Shown here piece after piece: positions 17,829-25,339 of a DNA stretch of 38,595 bases. A program made the position numbers and the translations under genes. Below the pieces are notes generated by a model, which saw only the letters and a program-made list of their open reading frames with translations, did not search any database and was not told the origin of the DNA. How positions within the stretch are numbered: the first letter of the stretch is position 1; each line of letters starts with the position of its first letter. The stretch is from contig URGH01000017.1 of assembly GCA_900547305.1 (NCBI GenBank), positions 1 through 38,595 on the forward strand, read 5' to 3'. Source of the DNA: an uncultured Oscillospiraceae bacterium. Its GTDB lineage: Bacteria > Bacillota > Clostridia > Oscillospirales > Acutalibacteraceae.

Positions 17829-20357
17829 TTAAACCTCTAATATGTAGCAGTTGAGCGACCACGGAGCAAAATGCTCGCTGAAACGGACGGGTATCTGCGA
17901 GGCGTTTTCCCCGAATAAATTGCAGCGGTACACAGATTTAAAACGGGAAAAATTCAGTATATCCTCAAAATCCTTGCCCGCGCATTCCTTTAAAATAAGC
18001 AAAAATCTGTTTTCCCCTATACTGTTCAGTTCAAGCATTTTAACAGAATCGGGGAAATAGAACGGATTTTTCTCCGCCGCGCCGATTTTGCCTTTAAGCG
18101 CCAAAAGATTGCCCGAAAACTTTGAAGCAAGCTCAATTCCCGTTTCTTCTCCGCCCTTGTGGGTGAAAAGCGTATACCTGAATTTCAAATTTCCCGAAAC
18201 CCATTGCGGAAAATTCGTTCCCCACTGATTGTTGAAAAGATTAAAATACAGCTTATTGTCGGGCGCTTTTTCGTATTCGCTCCTGAATTTTAAAATTCCG
18301 ATATCACCCACCGAAAAAAGCGGCATATCCCTTGAAATAATTCCTATTCCCGTGCCGCCGTCGGACGCATGAACAAAACTTTCAAGACAGTAAACTTCCG
18401 TGTTTCCGTTTCTTATAATATCGCTTTCGGGATGAATAATACTTCCCGTTTTATCAAAGCAAAAATTAAGCCTGCCGCCGCAAAGCGGAATAATAAAATG
18501 CCCCGATTCAAGATAAGGCGTTTTCGGTTTTTCCGTGATTTCACATTCAACGTCAATTATCGGCTTGTAGCCGTAAAAGGTGAATTTAACCCGAATTTCA
18601 TCGCTGTTTCCGAATTTTTCAACGCTTTCGCGGGGATTTTTGAATATAAGTATTATTTCGGCGCTTTCGCCGTTTTCCCTTATTTTATACTCGGAAAAAG
18701 CGGGATAAAAGGTCATGTGCTCAAAATCGGTCGGGTAGTTTTCCTTGCCGAGATCCTTTATTATCCAGTCATAGGGATAATAAATATAGCTTTTCTGATA
18801 TTCGGCTATATCCTTTGCGCTGAAAACGTCATATCTGTAAAACGGCGTTTCTTTATCTATCCAATTTTTTTCGGTTTTACGGTCGCAAAGCCCGCAAAGA
18901 GTGCCGTCCTCTAAGGAAAATACCGCATTGTGGTAGGGCGTGTCGATCTTCAGAAATCCGCCGTCACTTGAAACCGTAACGTTATTCTGCTTAGCCGCCT
19001 GACCGAAACCCTTTTTGAAGCAATGTATTTCGGAGTTGTGGGAAATCTGAATATAAAGTTCGTCGTAATCAAGCCCAGAGAAAGAGGTCATGGGGGAATT
19101 ATTGCGCGCGTCCGCGTACAGACCTCCTTTCTCAATCGGTACCCAATAATCACCAACGCCCGAAGCGTTATTATAAACGGTCAGGTCGCTGTCACACTCT
19201 GAAACACACTTTTTCAAAATCTCTTCATTTTGTTTCAGCGCCTCTTCGGCTCTTGCCGCTCTTGCGCGCTGCTCGTTCCATGATTTTTCGGCAAACCTTA
19301 CCCCCTGCGTTTCCGCCTGCTTTTCAAATTCCGATTTTTCGTATTTTCTGTCGGTTAAAAAGGTTTTAATGTCACAGCCCCATGTATGCTCGTCAAACAT
19401 TAAAAGCTCGCTTTTTATCTTTTCGGAGTCCTCACGGAATTTATCGCCGTCGCCCGGCAAGCCCGAAATAAGCAGCTGATTAAACAAATTCTGTACCGCC
19501 GCCGAGGTTTCGCGCGTTTGCCTTACCTCGGACACCTCGCGCGGGTATGTTCCCACGCCGTGTATCCATGTATCCGAAAGGTCCTTTTTTATAACCGGTA
19601 TATCCTTTAAATACGGCAAAACCGCATAATAAAAATCATCCAGCGTTCCGCAAATAAGCTCGGTATCCTCCCCCAAGGTATTTGCTTTTTTCTGCATTTC
19701 GTCAATAATATCCGCCGTGTGCGGACCTATATTGTCGTTTGTCATTGTCATTGCGAGCCATACGGGCAGGTCCCAGTCGTCGGGCGGTATCACATCGGAG
19801 CCGTAGCCGCCCTTTGCATACATGGTAAGCACCCTGCTACCGTCGGGTCCCTCCCACCAAAAAAGCGGCGGTACATCAGGCGGGGTGCTGCCGGGGTTAC
19901 AGCCCAAATGCAGAAATTTTATTCCCGCGGCGCTAAGCAATGTCGGCAAATATCTTGAATGACCGGGAACATCGGTCATTTTTGCGGATACACATGTTTT
20001 ATTAAATCGGTCGCACAGCTTTTTCGATATGCCGAGTCCGTAAATCAGCTCGCTTAAACCGCAAAAATCGGTATGAACCGTAAACGGCATGCCGTGCCAT
20101 GCTATCTGACCGTTATTTATCAAATCAATTAAGGTTTTTCTGTCCTCTGTATCAACATAATCCGACTCCAAAAGATACCTGAGCGGTTCAGAGGGCATAG
20201 TCCATATATATTTTTTTCCGTCGGGTCTGTCGGATGTATCCTTGCAGACCTTTATAACGTCTTTCAGCATATCGCTGCAAAGCGTTTTTAATATATTTTC
20301 GGAAAGGTCTGTAAAACCGATATCAAAATGCGTTTTAAAAACAGCAATTATTTTCAT
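17829..20357 (-). CDS. GH38-like glycosidase, DUF5054 type
   Basis: An 842-residue protein that looks like a distant GH38 relative, of the type I recall as DUF5054. Three landmarks of the GH38 catalytic centre are present: THFDIGFTD at the N-terminus (His10, Asp12, zinc ligands), MTDVPGHSRYLP with Asp129 at the nucleophile position, and MFDEHTWG with a likely zinc-binding His. The C-terminal half is beta-rich. A mannosidase-type reaction is inferred; the true substrate is unknown. No signal peptide. It is the first gene of the four-gene glycosidase operon. A clear ribosome site or promoter is not seen: the leader is a 7-bp tandem array and a palindromic element. Confidence 0.8.
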   Translation of the reverse strand: MKIIAVFKTHFDIGFTDLSENILKTLCSDMLKDVIKVCKDTSDRPDGKKYIWTMPSEPLRYLLESDYVDTEDRKTLIDLINNGQIAWHGMPFTVHTDFCGLSELIYGLGISKKLCDRFNKTCVSAKMTDVPGHSRYLPTLLSAAGIKFLHLGCNPGSTPPDVPPLFWWEGPDGSRVLTMYAKGGYGSDVIPPDDWDLPVWLAMTMTNDNIGPHTADIIDEMQKKANTLGEDTELICGTLDDFYYAVLPYLKDIPVIKKDLSDTWIHGVGTYPREVSEVRQTRETSAAVQNLFNQLLISGLPGDGDKFREDSEKIKSELLMFDEHTWGCDIKTFLTDRKYEKSEFEKQAETQGVRFAEKSWNEQRARAARAEEALKQNEEILKKCVSECDSDLTVYNNASGVGDYWVPIEKGGLYADARNNSPMTSFSGLDYDELYIQISHNSEIHCFKKGFGQAAKQNNVTVSSDGGFLKIDTPYHNAVFSLEDGTLCGLCDRKTEKNWIDKETPFYRYDVFSAKDIAEYQKSYIYYPYDWIIKDLGKENYPTDFEHMTFYPAFSEYKIRENGESAEIILIFKNPRESVEKFGNSDEIRVKFTFYGYKPIIDVECEITEKPKTPYLESGHFIIPLCGGRLNFCFDKTGSIIHPESDIIRNGNTEVYCLESFVHASDGGTGIGIISRDMPLFSVGDIGILKFRSEYEKAPDNKLYFNLFNNQWGTNFPQWVSGNLKFRYTLFTHKGGEETGIELASKFSGNLLALKGKIGAAEKNPFYFPDSVKMLELNSIGENRFLLILKECAGKDFEDILNFSRFKSVYRCNLFGENASQIPVRFSEHFAPWSLNCYILEV

Positions 20358-20370
20358 AAATCACACTCAA

Positions 20371-20426
20371 TTTAGACTTTAGATCTTAGATGTTAGACGT
20401 TAGATTTTAAACTTTAGATATTAGAG
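20371..20426. repeat. Tandem 7-bp array, eight units of NTTAGAY
   Basis: Eight contiguous 7-base units: TTTAGAC, TTTAGAT, CTTAGAT, GTTAGAC, GTTAGAT, TTTAAAC, TTTAGAT, ATTAGAG. It ends exactly where the GC-rich hairpin begins and lies in the leader of the glycosidase operon, 14 bases from the DUF5054 ATG. Confidence 0.85.
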
Positions 20427-20442
20427 GGCGGCTTTGCCGCCC
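20426..20442. repeat. GC-rich hairpin next to the MITE-like element
   Basis: GGGCGGC (20426-20432) and GCCGCCC (20436-20442) form a perfect 7-bp stem with a TTT loop. It sits between the NTTAGAY array and the terminal repeat of the palindromic element. Confidence 0.85.
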
Positions 20443-20443
20443 C

Positions 20444-20530
20444 AAGGCTCCCTTCTTTTCGGCTTTGCCGAAACAGAGGGGGTTGCTCCCCACGGTGTGG
20501 GGACATCAACCCTTTACACAAGGGAGCCTT
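20444..20530. mobile_element. MITE/REP-like palindromic element (87 bp)
   Basis: Perfect 11-bp terminal inverted repeats AAGGCTCCCTT (20444-20454) and AAGGGAGCCTT (20520-20530) enclose nested palindromes: CGGC-TTT-GCCG (20460-20470), GGGTTG/CAACCC (20480-20485 and 20507-20512), and CCCCAC-GGT-GTGGGG (20488-20502). There is no coding capacity, so any movement would depend on a transposase elsewhere. It may also act as a transcription block between the GH13 gene and the glycosidase operon. Confidence 0.75.
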
Positions 20531-20532
20531 TT

Positions 20533-20567
20533 AATTCCGAATTCCGCATTCCGAATTCCGAATTCCG
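20533..20567. repeat. Tandem 7-bp array, five units of AATTCCG
   Basis: Five units (AATTCCG, AATTCCG, CATTCCG, AATTCCG, AATTCCG) followed by a partial AATT. It lies on the other side of the palindromic element from the NTTAGAY array, and ends next to the stop codon of the GH13 gene at 20573. Confidence 0.85.
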
Positions 20568-20572
20568 AATTA

Positions 20573-22426
20573 TTATAGTTTTAGTACCGCAAACCCCTCA
20601 GCCGCCAACTGCAGCTTTCCATTTATCGGCACACCTCCGAAAACAGGCTTTGCGGCGGCAAACTCTGCGGGAATATCTATTTCAGACGTCTCGTGCCAGC
20701 GGTTTACAGCTACCAAAACCGCATTGTTTCCCTTACGGCGAATATACACAATATCCCCGAAATTAGCATAAACGGGTTCAAATTCACCCGAGGCGAAAAC
20801 AGGCGAATTTCTTCTGAAAGTACCGAGTTTTTTGTAAAATTCCAAAAGCTCGGTATTTTCTTTACCCCACGGGTACCCCGCGCGGCAGAAAGGGTCGCCG
20901 TAGCCCTGCATACCCGCCTCGTCACCATAGTAAACCGACGGCACGCCCGGCAGCGTAAACTGCAAAACCGCCGCAAGTTTTAAAAGCCTCACGCCGCGGG
21001 AATATTCTTCATCGCTTAATTTCTGCGCCGATTGCCACGCGCGGTCGCCCGTTTGCTCATTTTCCTTGCCCAAAACGGTTAAAACGCGCGCGGTATCATG
21101 TGTACCGATATGGTTCATTAAAAGTTTTACCGCCTGCGGGGGGTAATTTTCCAAAATATCAAGCACGGTATCAACCAAATCTCGGGAATTTCCGCCCTTT
21201 ACATAATTTACAATAGCGCTTGCCAGCGGGTAATTCATAACCGAATCAAGCTGCCGCCCGCGCAAAAACCTGCGCCGACTGCCGTAGCTTATCTTATTAG
21301 TCGCGTCCTCCCATACCTCGCCCAAAAGGTAGTTTTCCTTGCCCTCTGCCTTTATTGCAAGGCGTATGCGGTCAAGGAACGAATCGGGCAGCTCGTCCGC
21401 CACGTCAAGCCGCCAGCCGCGTATTCCCTTTTTAAGCCAATAGCGCAAAACGCCGTTTTCACCCGTAATAAAGTTTGAAAAGGATAAATCCTCCTCTTCC
21501 GTTTCGGGCAGCGACGGCACGCCCCACCAGCAGGCATAGCCCGTGGGGTAATTACCGAATTTATACCAGCTGCGGTAGACCGAGGTATCGCTGTTTTGCG
21601 CGCCGACAGAGTTATACCTGTGCTTTGCGTTGAAATACACGCTGTCATCCCCCGTGTGGGAAAAAACGCCGTCAAGTATAATGCCTATTCCCTGCTTTTC
21701 GGCGGCAGAGATAAGACGGCAAAGGTCTTCCTCCGTGCCGAGCGAGGGGTCGGTCTTTAAATAATCCGCCGTATTGTAGCGGTGGTTTGAGTGCGCCTCA
21801 AAAATCGGGTTAAGGTAAATGCAGTTAACGCCGAGTGATTTTAAGTAGGGCAGCTTTTCCTCTATCCCCTTAAAATCTCCGCCGAAATAATCGTTGCCGA
21901 GGTTTTTCGGCTCTGATACCTGTCTGTATTCGGGCTGCGCGTACCAATCGTTTTGAATAAAGCGGTCGGCGGGAACATCTTTTTTATCCGCCCCGCTGTT
22001 ATAAAATCTGTCGGGGAAAATCTGGTAAATTATTCCGCCGTCAAGCCAATCGGGGGTTTCAAAATCGGCATTATAAACAGTCAATTGCCAATCAGTGCCT
22101 TTATCCGACACCACGCCCAACGAATGTTCGGTTTTGGTAACCTTAAACTCGCCGTAATCGCTTGTATAGCGGAAAGAGTACCAATAAAGCCCCTCCGCAA
22201 GCGTTATATCGCAGTAATAAAAGGTATAGCTGTCAATGCCGCCGTTCGGCTGCATTATTACCTCGCGGTAATTCTGTTCATCATCACTTTTCAGTCTCAA
22301 AAAAGCGGTGTGAACGTGCGCGTCCCTATGTAACAACAGCTTTAGCCGAAGGGTTTCCCCTTCGGCTAAAGCTCCAAGTTTATTCCTGTATAAGCTGCTG
22401 CGTGAATCAAAAGGATAATATTCCAT
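20573..22426 (-). CDS. GH13 alpha-amylase family protein (neopullulanase/cyclomaltodextrinase-like)
   Basis: A 617-residue hydrolase of alpha-1,4-glucans or maltodextrins. An N-terminal beta domain of the CBM34 type (1-120) precedes the barrel, which begins WLDGGIIYQIFPDRF. The GH13 conserved regions are clear: DGVFSHTG, GWRLDVADE with nucleophile Asp341, LGEVWED with acid/base Glu370, and NHIGTHDT with Asp444. No signal peptide, so cytoplasmic. ATG at 22426 follows the glgP stop by one base, so the two are coupled and probably act together on glycogen or imported maltodextrins. A perfect 16-bp hairpin lies within codons 18-30. Confidence 0.92.
   Translation of the reverse strand: MEYYPFDSRSSLYRNKLGALAEGETLRLKLLLHRDAHVHTAFLRLKSDDEQNYREVIMQPNGGIDSYTFYYCDITLAEGLYWYSFRYTSDYGEFKVTKTEHSLGVVSDKGTDWQLTVYNADFETPDWLDGGIIYQIFPDRFYNSGADKKDVPADRFIQNDWYAQPEYRQVSEPKNLGNDYFGGDFKGIEEKLPYLKSLGVNCIYLNPIFEAHSNHRYNTADYLKTDPSLGTEEDLCRLISAAEKQGIGIILDGVFSHTGDDSVYFNAKHRYNSVGAQNSDTSVYRSWYKFGNYPTGYACWWGVPSLPETEEEDLSFSNFITGENGVLRYWLKKGIRGWRLDVADELPDSFLDRIRLAIKAEGKENYLLGEVWEDATNKISYGSRRRFLRGRQLDSVMNYPLASAIVNYVKGGNSRDLVDTVLDILENYPPQAVKLLMNHIGTHDTARVLTVLGKENEQTGDRAWQSAQKLSDEEYSRGVRLLKLAAVLQFTLPGVPSVYYGDEAGMQGYGDPFCRAGYPWGKENTELLEFYKKLGTFRRNSPVFASGEFEPVYANFGDIVYIRRKGNNAVLVAVNRWHETSEIDIPAEFAAAKPVFGGVPINGKLQLAAEGFAVLKL
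22338..22373 (-). promoter_or_regulatory. Perfect 16-bp hairpin with GAAA loop inside the GH13 coding sequence
   Basis: On the minus-strand mRNA AGCUUUAGCCGAAGGG pairs without mismatch to CCCUUCGGCUAAAGCU around a GAAA tetraloop. It begins 53 bases downstream of the GH13 ATG and encodes part of the conserved N-terminal beta domain (GALAEGETLRLKL). A function in tuning translation or mRNA stability in the glgP-GH13 transcript is inferred from the shape only. Confidence 0.6.
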
Positions 22427-22427
22427 A

Positions 22428-24830
22428 TTACTCTACCGGTGAAATGTGCCAAATGTTCTTTGCGTATTCTTCTATTGAGCGGTCTGCCGAGAAAATGCCC
22501 GACTGCGCAATATTGGTAAGCGACATTTTCTCCCAACGCGCCGTATCTGCATAAAGCTTGCTTGCTTTTTGCTGCGCCTTTCTGTAATCGGCGAAATCGG
22601 CAAGCGCCATATAGGTGTCGTGATTTTTCAGCGTGTTGTAAATATTTTCAAAAGGCTGACCCGCTATGCCCTTGCCTATGAAATCAAGCGCCGCCTTAAG
22701 CTCAGCGTTGTTGTTGTAGTATTGCAGCGGCGAATAACCGTTTTTCTGCAGAGCCAAAACCTCGGGGGTCTGCATACCGAAAATTATAATGTTATCGTCG
22801 CCCACGGCGGAATGAATTTCAACGTTTGCGCCGTCCTCTGTGCCGAGGGTTATTGCGCCGTTCATCATAAGCTTCATATTGCCCGTGCCGCTCGCCTCGG
22901 TAGACGCAAGGGATATCTGCTCGCTTATATCTGCCGACGGAATCATAAGCTCCGCCATTGTTACCCTATAATCCTCAAGGAACAGTATTTTCAGCTTATC
23001 GTTTACCGTGCGGTCGTTATCAATAACGGTTGAGAGCTTGTAAATCATCTGAATGATTTCTTTAGCAAAAAGGTAGCCCGGCGCCGCCTTTGCCCCGAAA
23101 ATATAGGTTTTCGGAATAAAGTCCGCATTAGGGTTATTCTTTAAATAAAGGTACTCCGAAATTATATTAAGCGCGTTTAGGTGCTGTCGCTTATATTCGT
23201 GCAGGCGCTTTACCTGCATATCAAAAATAGAATCGGGGTCAAGCGTGATTCCCACATTTTCCTTAACGTAATCGGCAAAGCGCACCTTATTTATGCGCTT
23301 AATATCGCGCAGCTTTGCAAGAACCTCTTTATCGTCCTTATAAGCGTTAAGCTTTTGCAGCTCCTCGGCGTTCTTTATAAAGCCGTCGCCTATAAGCCCG
23401 GTTAAATACTCGGTAAGCGCGGGGTTAGCCTGGCAGAGCCAGCGCCTGTGGGCAATACCGTTTGTAACATTGGTGAATTTATCGGGGGTCATTTTTGCGT
23501 AATCCTTGAAAAGTTCGTTTACAAGAATTTCGCTGTGCAGCTTTGAAACGCCGTTTACGGTGTGGCAGGCGGCAACGCAAAGGTTAGCCATTCTGATAAT
23601 TCCGTTTTGTATAATTGCCGTGCGCTCAACTGTCTGCGCGTCCCCCGTGAGCGCCATAACGTCGTTTCTGAAACGGCGGTCAATTTCCTTAATTATTTGA
23701 TAAATACGCGGTATGCGGGTATTTATCAGCTCAACGGGCCAGCACTCCAGCGCCTCGGGCATTACGGTGTGATTGGTATAAGCCACGGTGCGGGTTACAA
23801 TATCCCACGCCTTATCCCAGCCGTAGCCGCACTCATCAAGCAAAAAGCGCATAAGCTCGGGTATTGAAAGGGTCGGGTGGGTATCGTTAATATGAATAGC
23901 CACTTTATCGGGCAGGTTATCAAGCGTGTTATACTTGCGCAAATGGCGGTTGAGAATATCCTGCACAGAGGCGGAAACCAGGAAATACTGCTGGCGCAGA
24001 CGTAAGGATTTACCCTCGATATGGTTATCCTCAGGGTACAAAACCTTAGATATTGTCTCGGTCATGGCGCGCTGCTCAAGCGCTCTTACATAGTCGCCCT
24101 GATTAAATGCCGACATATCAAAGTCCTGGCACTCGGCGCTCCAAAGGCGCAGAACGTTGACGGTCTTGCCGTCCTTTCCCGCCACCATAAGGTCATAAGG
24201 CACGGCGTGTACCGTATGGTAGCCTGTGTGCTCTATGTGGTGGTAATTACCGTCCCACCATTCGTTTATCTTGCCGTCAAAATTAACGTCAACCGCAGCC
24301 GCAGGGCGCTGCTCAAGCCACACGCCGCCGCCGGGCAGCCAAAAATCGGGCATTTCGGTCTGCCAGCCGTCTACTAACTTCTGGCGGAAAATACCTAATT
24401 CATAGCGTATGCAATAGCCCATTGCGGAATATCCGCCGGTTGAAAGTGCATCAAGGAAGCAGGCGGCAAGTCTGCCGAGTCCCCCGTTGCCAAGACCCGC
24501 GTCGGGCTCAAAATCGTAAAGTTTGTCAAGCTTAACCTTAAACTTTGCAAGCGCCTTGCTCATAGTTTCGGTAAGCTCAAGATTATAGAGGTTGTTTTTA
24601 AGTGACCTTCCCATTAAAAATTCCATGGAAAGATAATAAACGGTCTTAGCCTCTTGGTCGTCGGTGCTCTTTTTAAAATCGGCGCGGCGGTCGTTCATAA
24701 TTTCAAGCAACACCAGAACGCATGCCTTATAAAAAAACTCGTCGGACGCCTGCGCTGGCGTAACGCCGAAATTGTGTGATAGCTTGCGCTCAATCATAGA
24801 GGCAAGTGCGGTTACGGTATATTTTGCCAT
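22428..24830 (-). CDS. glgP: Glycogen/maltodextrin phosphorylase
   Basis: An 800-residue GT35 enzyme that releases glucose-1-phosphate from alpha-1,4-glucan ends using pyridoxal phosphate. The cofactor lysine is Lys653 in SGTGNMKLMMNGAITLG. YYLSMEFLMGR and LGNGGLGRLAACFLDAL in the N-terminal half are also diagnostic. The start MAKYTVTAL at 24830 is chosen because AAGGGAG lies eight bases upstream; the open frame runs 22 codons further without a site and would run into the leader. It is transcribed from a clear promoter at 24888-24916 and followed at once by the GH13 gene. Confidence 0.96.
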   Translation of the reverse strand: MAKYTVTALASMIERKLSHNFGVTPAQASDEFFYKACVLVLLEIMNDRRADFKKSTDDQEAKTVYYLSMEFLMGRSLKNNLYNLELTETMSKALAKFKVKLDKLYDFEPDAGLGNGGLGRLAACFLDALSTGGYSAMGYCIRYELGIFRQKLVDGWQTEMPDFWLPGGGVWLEQRPAAAVDVNFDGKINEWWDGNYHHIEHTGYHTVHAVPYDLMVAGKDGKTVNVLRLWSAECQDFDMSAFNQGDYVRALEQRAMTETISKVLYPEDNHIEGKSLRLRQQYFLVSASVQDILNRHLRKYNTLDNLPDKVAIHINDTHPTLSIPELMRFLLDECGYGWDKAWDIVTRTVAYTNHTVMPEALECWPVELINTRIPRIYQIIKEIDRRFRNDVMALTGDAQTVERTAIIQNGIIRMANLCVAACHTVNGVSKLHSEILVNELFKDYAKMTPDKFTNVTNGIAHRRWLCQANPALTEYLTGLIGDGFIKNAEELQKLNAYKDDKEVLAKLRDIKRINKVRFADYVKENVGITLDPDSIFDMQVKRLHEYKRQHLNALNIISEYLYLKNNPNADFIPKTYIFGAKAAPGYLFAKEIIQMIYKLSTVIDNDRTVNDKLKILFLEDYRVTMAELMIPSADISEQISLASTEASGTGNMKLMMNGAITLGTEDGANVEIHSAVGDDNIIIFGMQTPEVLALQKNGYSPLQYYNNNAELKAALDFIGKGIAGQPFENIYNTLKNHDTYMALADFADYRKAQQKASKLYADTARWEKMSLTNIAQSGIFSADRSIEEYAKNIWHISPVE

Positions 24831-24887
24831 ATAAGCATCTCCCTTAGAAAAATAAAGGTATTTAACATATTTATTGTTTACTGTTTT

Positions 24888-24916
24888 ATAATACAATATT
24901 CAAAGCAATTTTTCAA
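24888..24916 (-). promoter_or_regulatory. Promoter of glgP-GH13
   Basis: Minus-strand TTGAAA (24916-24911) and TATTAT (24893-24888) are spaced by 17 bases, 57 bases before the glgP ATG. The AT-rich stretch upstream (24917-25045) shows no gene or recognisable site. Confidence 0.75.
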
Positions 24917-25048
24917 GATGTATCTATAACTATTTTACAGAGAAATATTGGTGATAACAACCAAATAAAACGTTAAATTTCAATAAAAAAACTTTATTTT
25001 CGTTATTTGTAACAATATTAGCCGCAAAAATCATTCTAACAGCAAAAG

Positions 25049-25114
25049 AAAAACCTCCCGTACAATCAAGCCGCAAAAAGACAAAGCGCTTTCGGCGGCG
25101 CAAAAAACGGGAGG
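25049..25114 (-). terminator. Intrinsic terminator after the 45-residue protein gene
   Basis: On the minus strand CCTCCCGT (25114-25107) begins a pair closed by ACGGGAGG (25061-25054), with an inner GCCGC/GCGGC stem in the loop. A TTTTTCTTTT run follows. Confidence 0.75.
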
Positions 25115-25146
25115 AATTTTGTTAAAAGTATTTTTCGCATTGCGAA

Positions 25147-25284
25147 TTATTCTTCCGTATCACACTCAAGGTAAGCCCCGCGAATGCGGTTTTTATTAAT
25201 GAGCTGATCAACAAGCACCAATACGCCTACGGCGGCGGCAAAAAGCGCGGATACGGTAAGCACAAACTTTAAAAATCCTTTCAT
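25147..25284 (-). CDS. Small membrane protein, 45 residues, unknown function
   Basis: A short gene with full expression signals. It starts with ATG at 25284, has AAAGGTGG as ribosome site, and ends with TAA at 25147. The protein begins MKGFLKFVLTVSALFAAAVG, has one hydrophobic segment at about 4-25, then a charged tail (DQLINKNRIRGAYLECDTEE). It should be a single-pass membrane protein with a short tail. Similar small proteins are, as I recall, common in Clostridia, but I know of no function. It has its own near-consensus promoter (25311-25339) and terminator, and lies between cls and glgP. Confidence 0.82.
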   Translation of the reverse strand: MKGFLKFVLTVSALFAAAVGVLVLVDQLINKNRIRGAYLECDTEE

Positions 25285-25310
25285 ATTAAAAACCACCTTT
25301 CTTAAAGTAT

Positions 25311-25339
25311 ATTATATCAGATTTATTTTAAAAAGTCAA
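25311..25339 (-). promoter_or_regulatory. Near-consensus promoter of the 45-residue protein gene
   Basis: Minus-strand TTGACT (25339-25334) and TATAAT (25316-25311) with a 17-base spacer. The -35 box abuts the stop codon of cls (25340-25342). The short leader to the ATG at 25284 contains the AAAGGTGG site. Confidence 0.87.

Noticed and set aside
24917..25045. A regulatory RNA or gene in the AT-rich stretch upstream of the glgP promoter
   Set aside because: No open frame with a ribosome site, no stable hairpin and no recognisable motif were seen.
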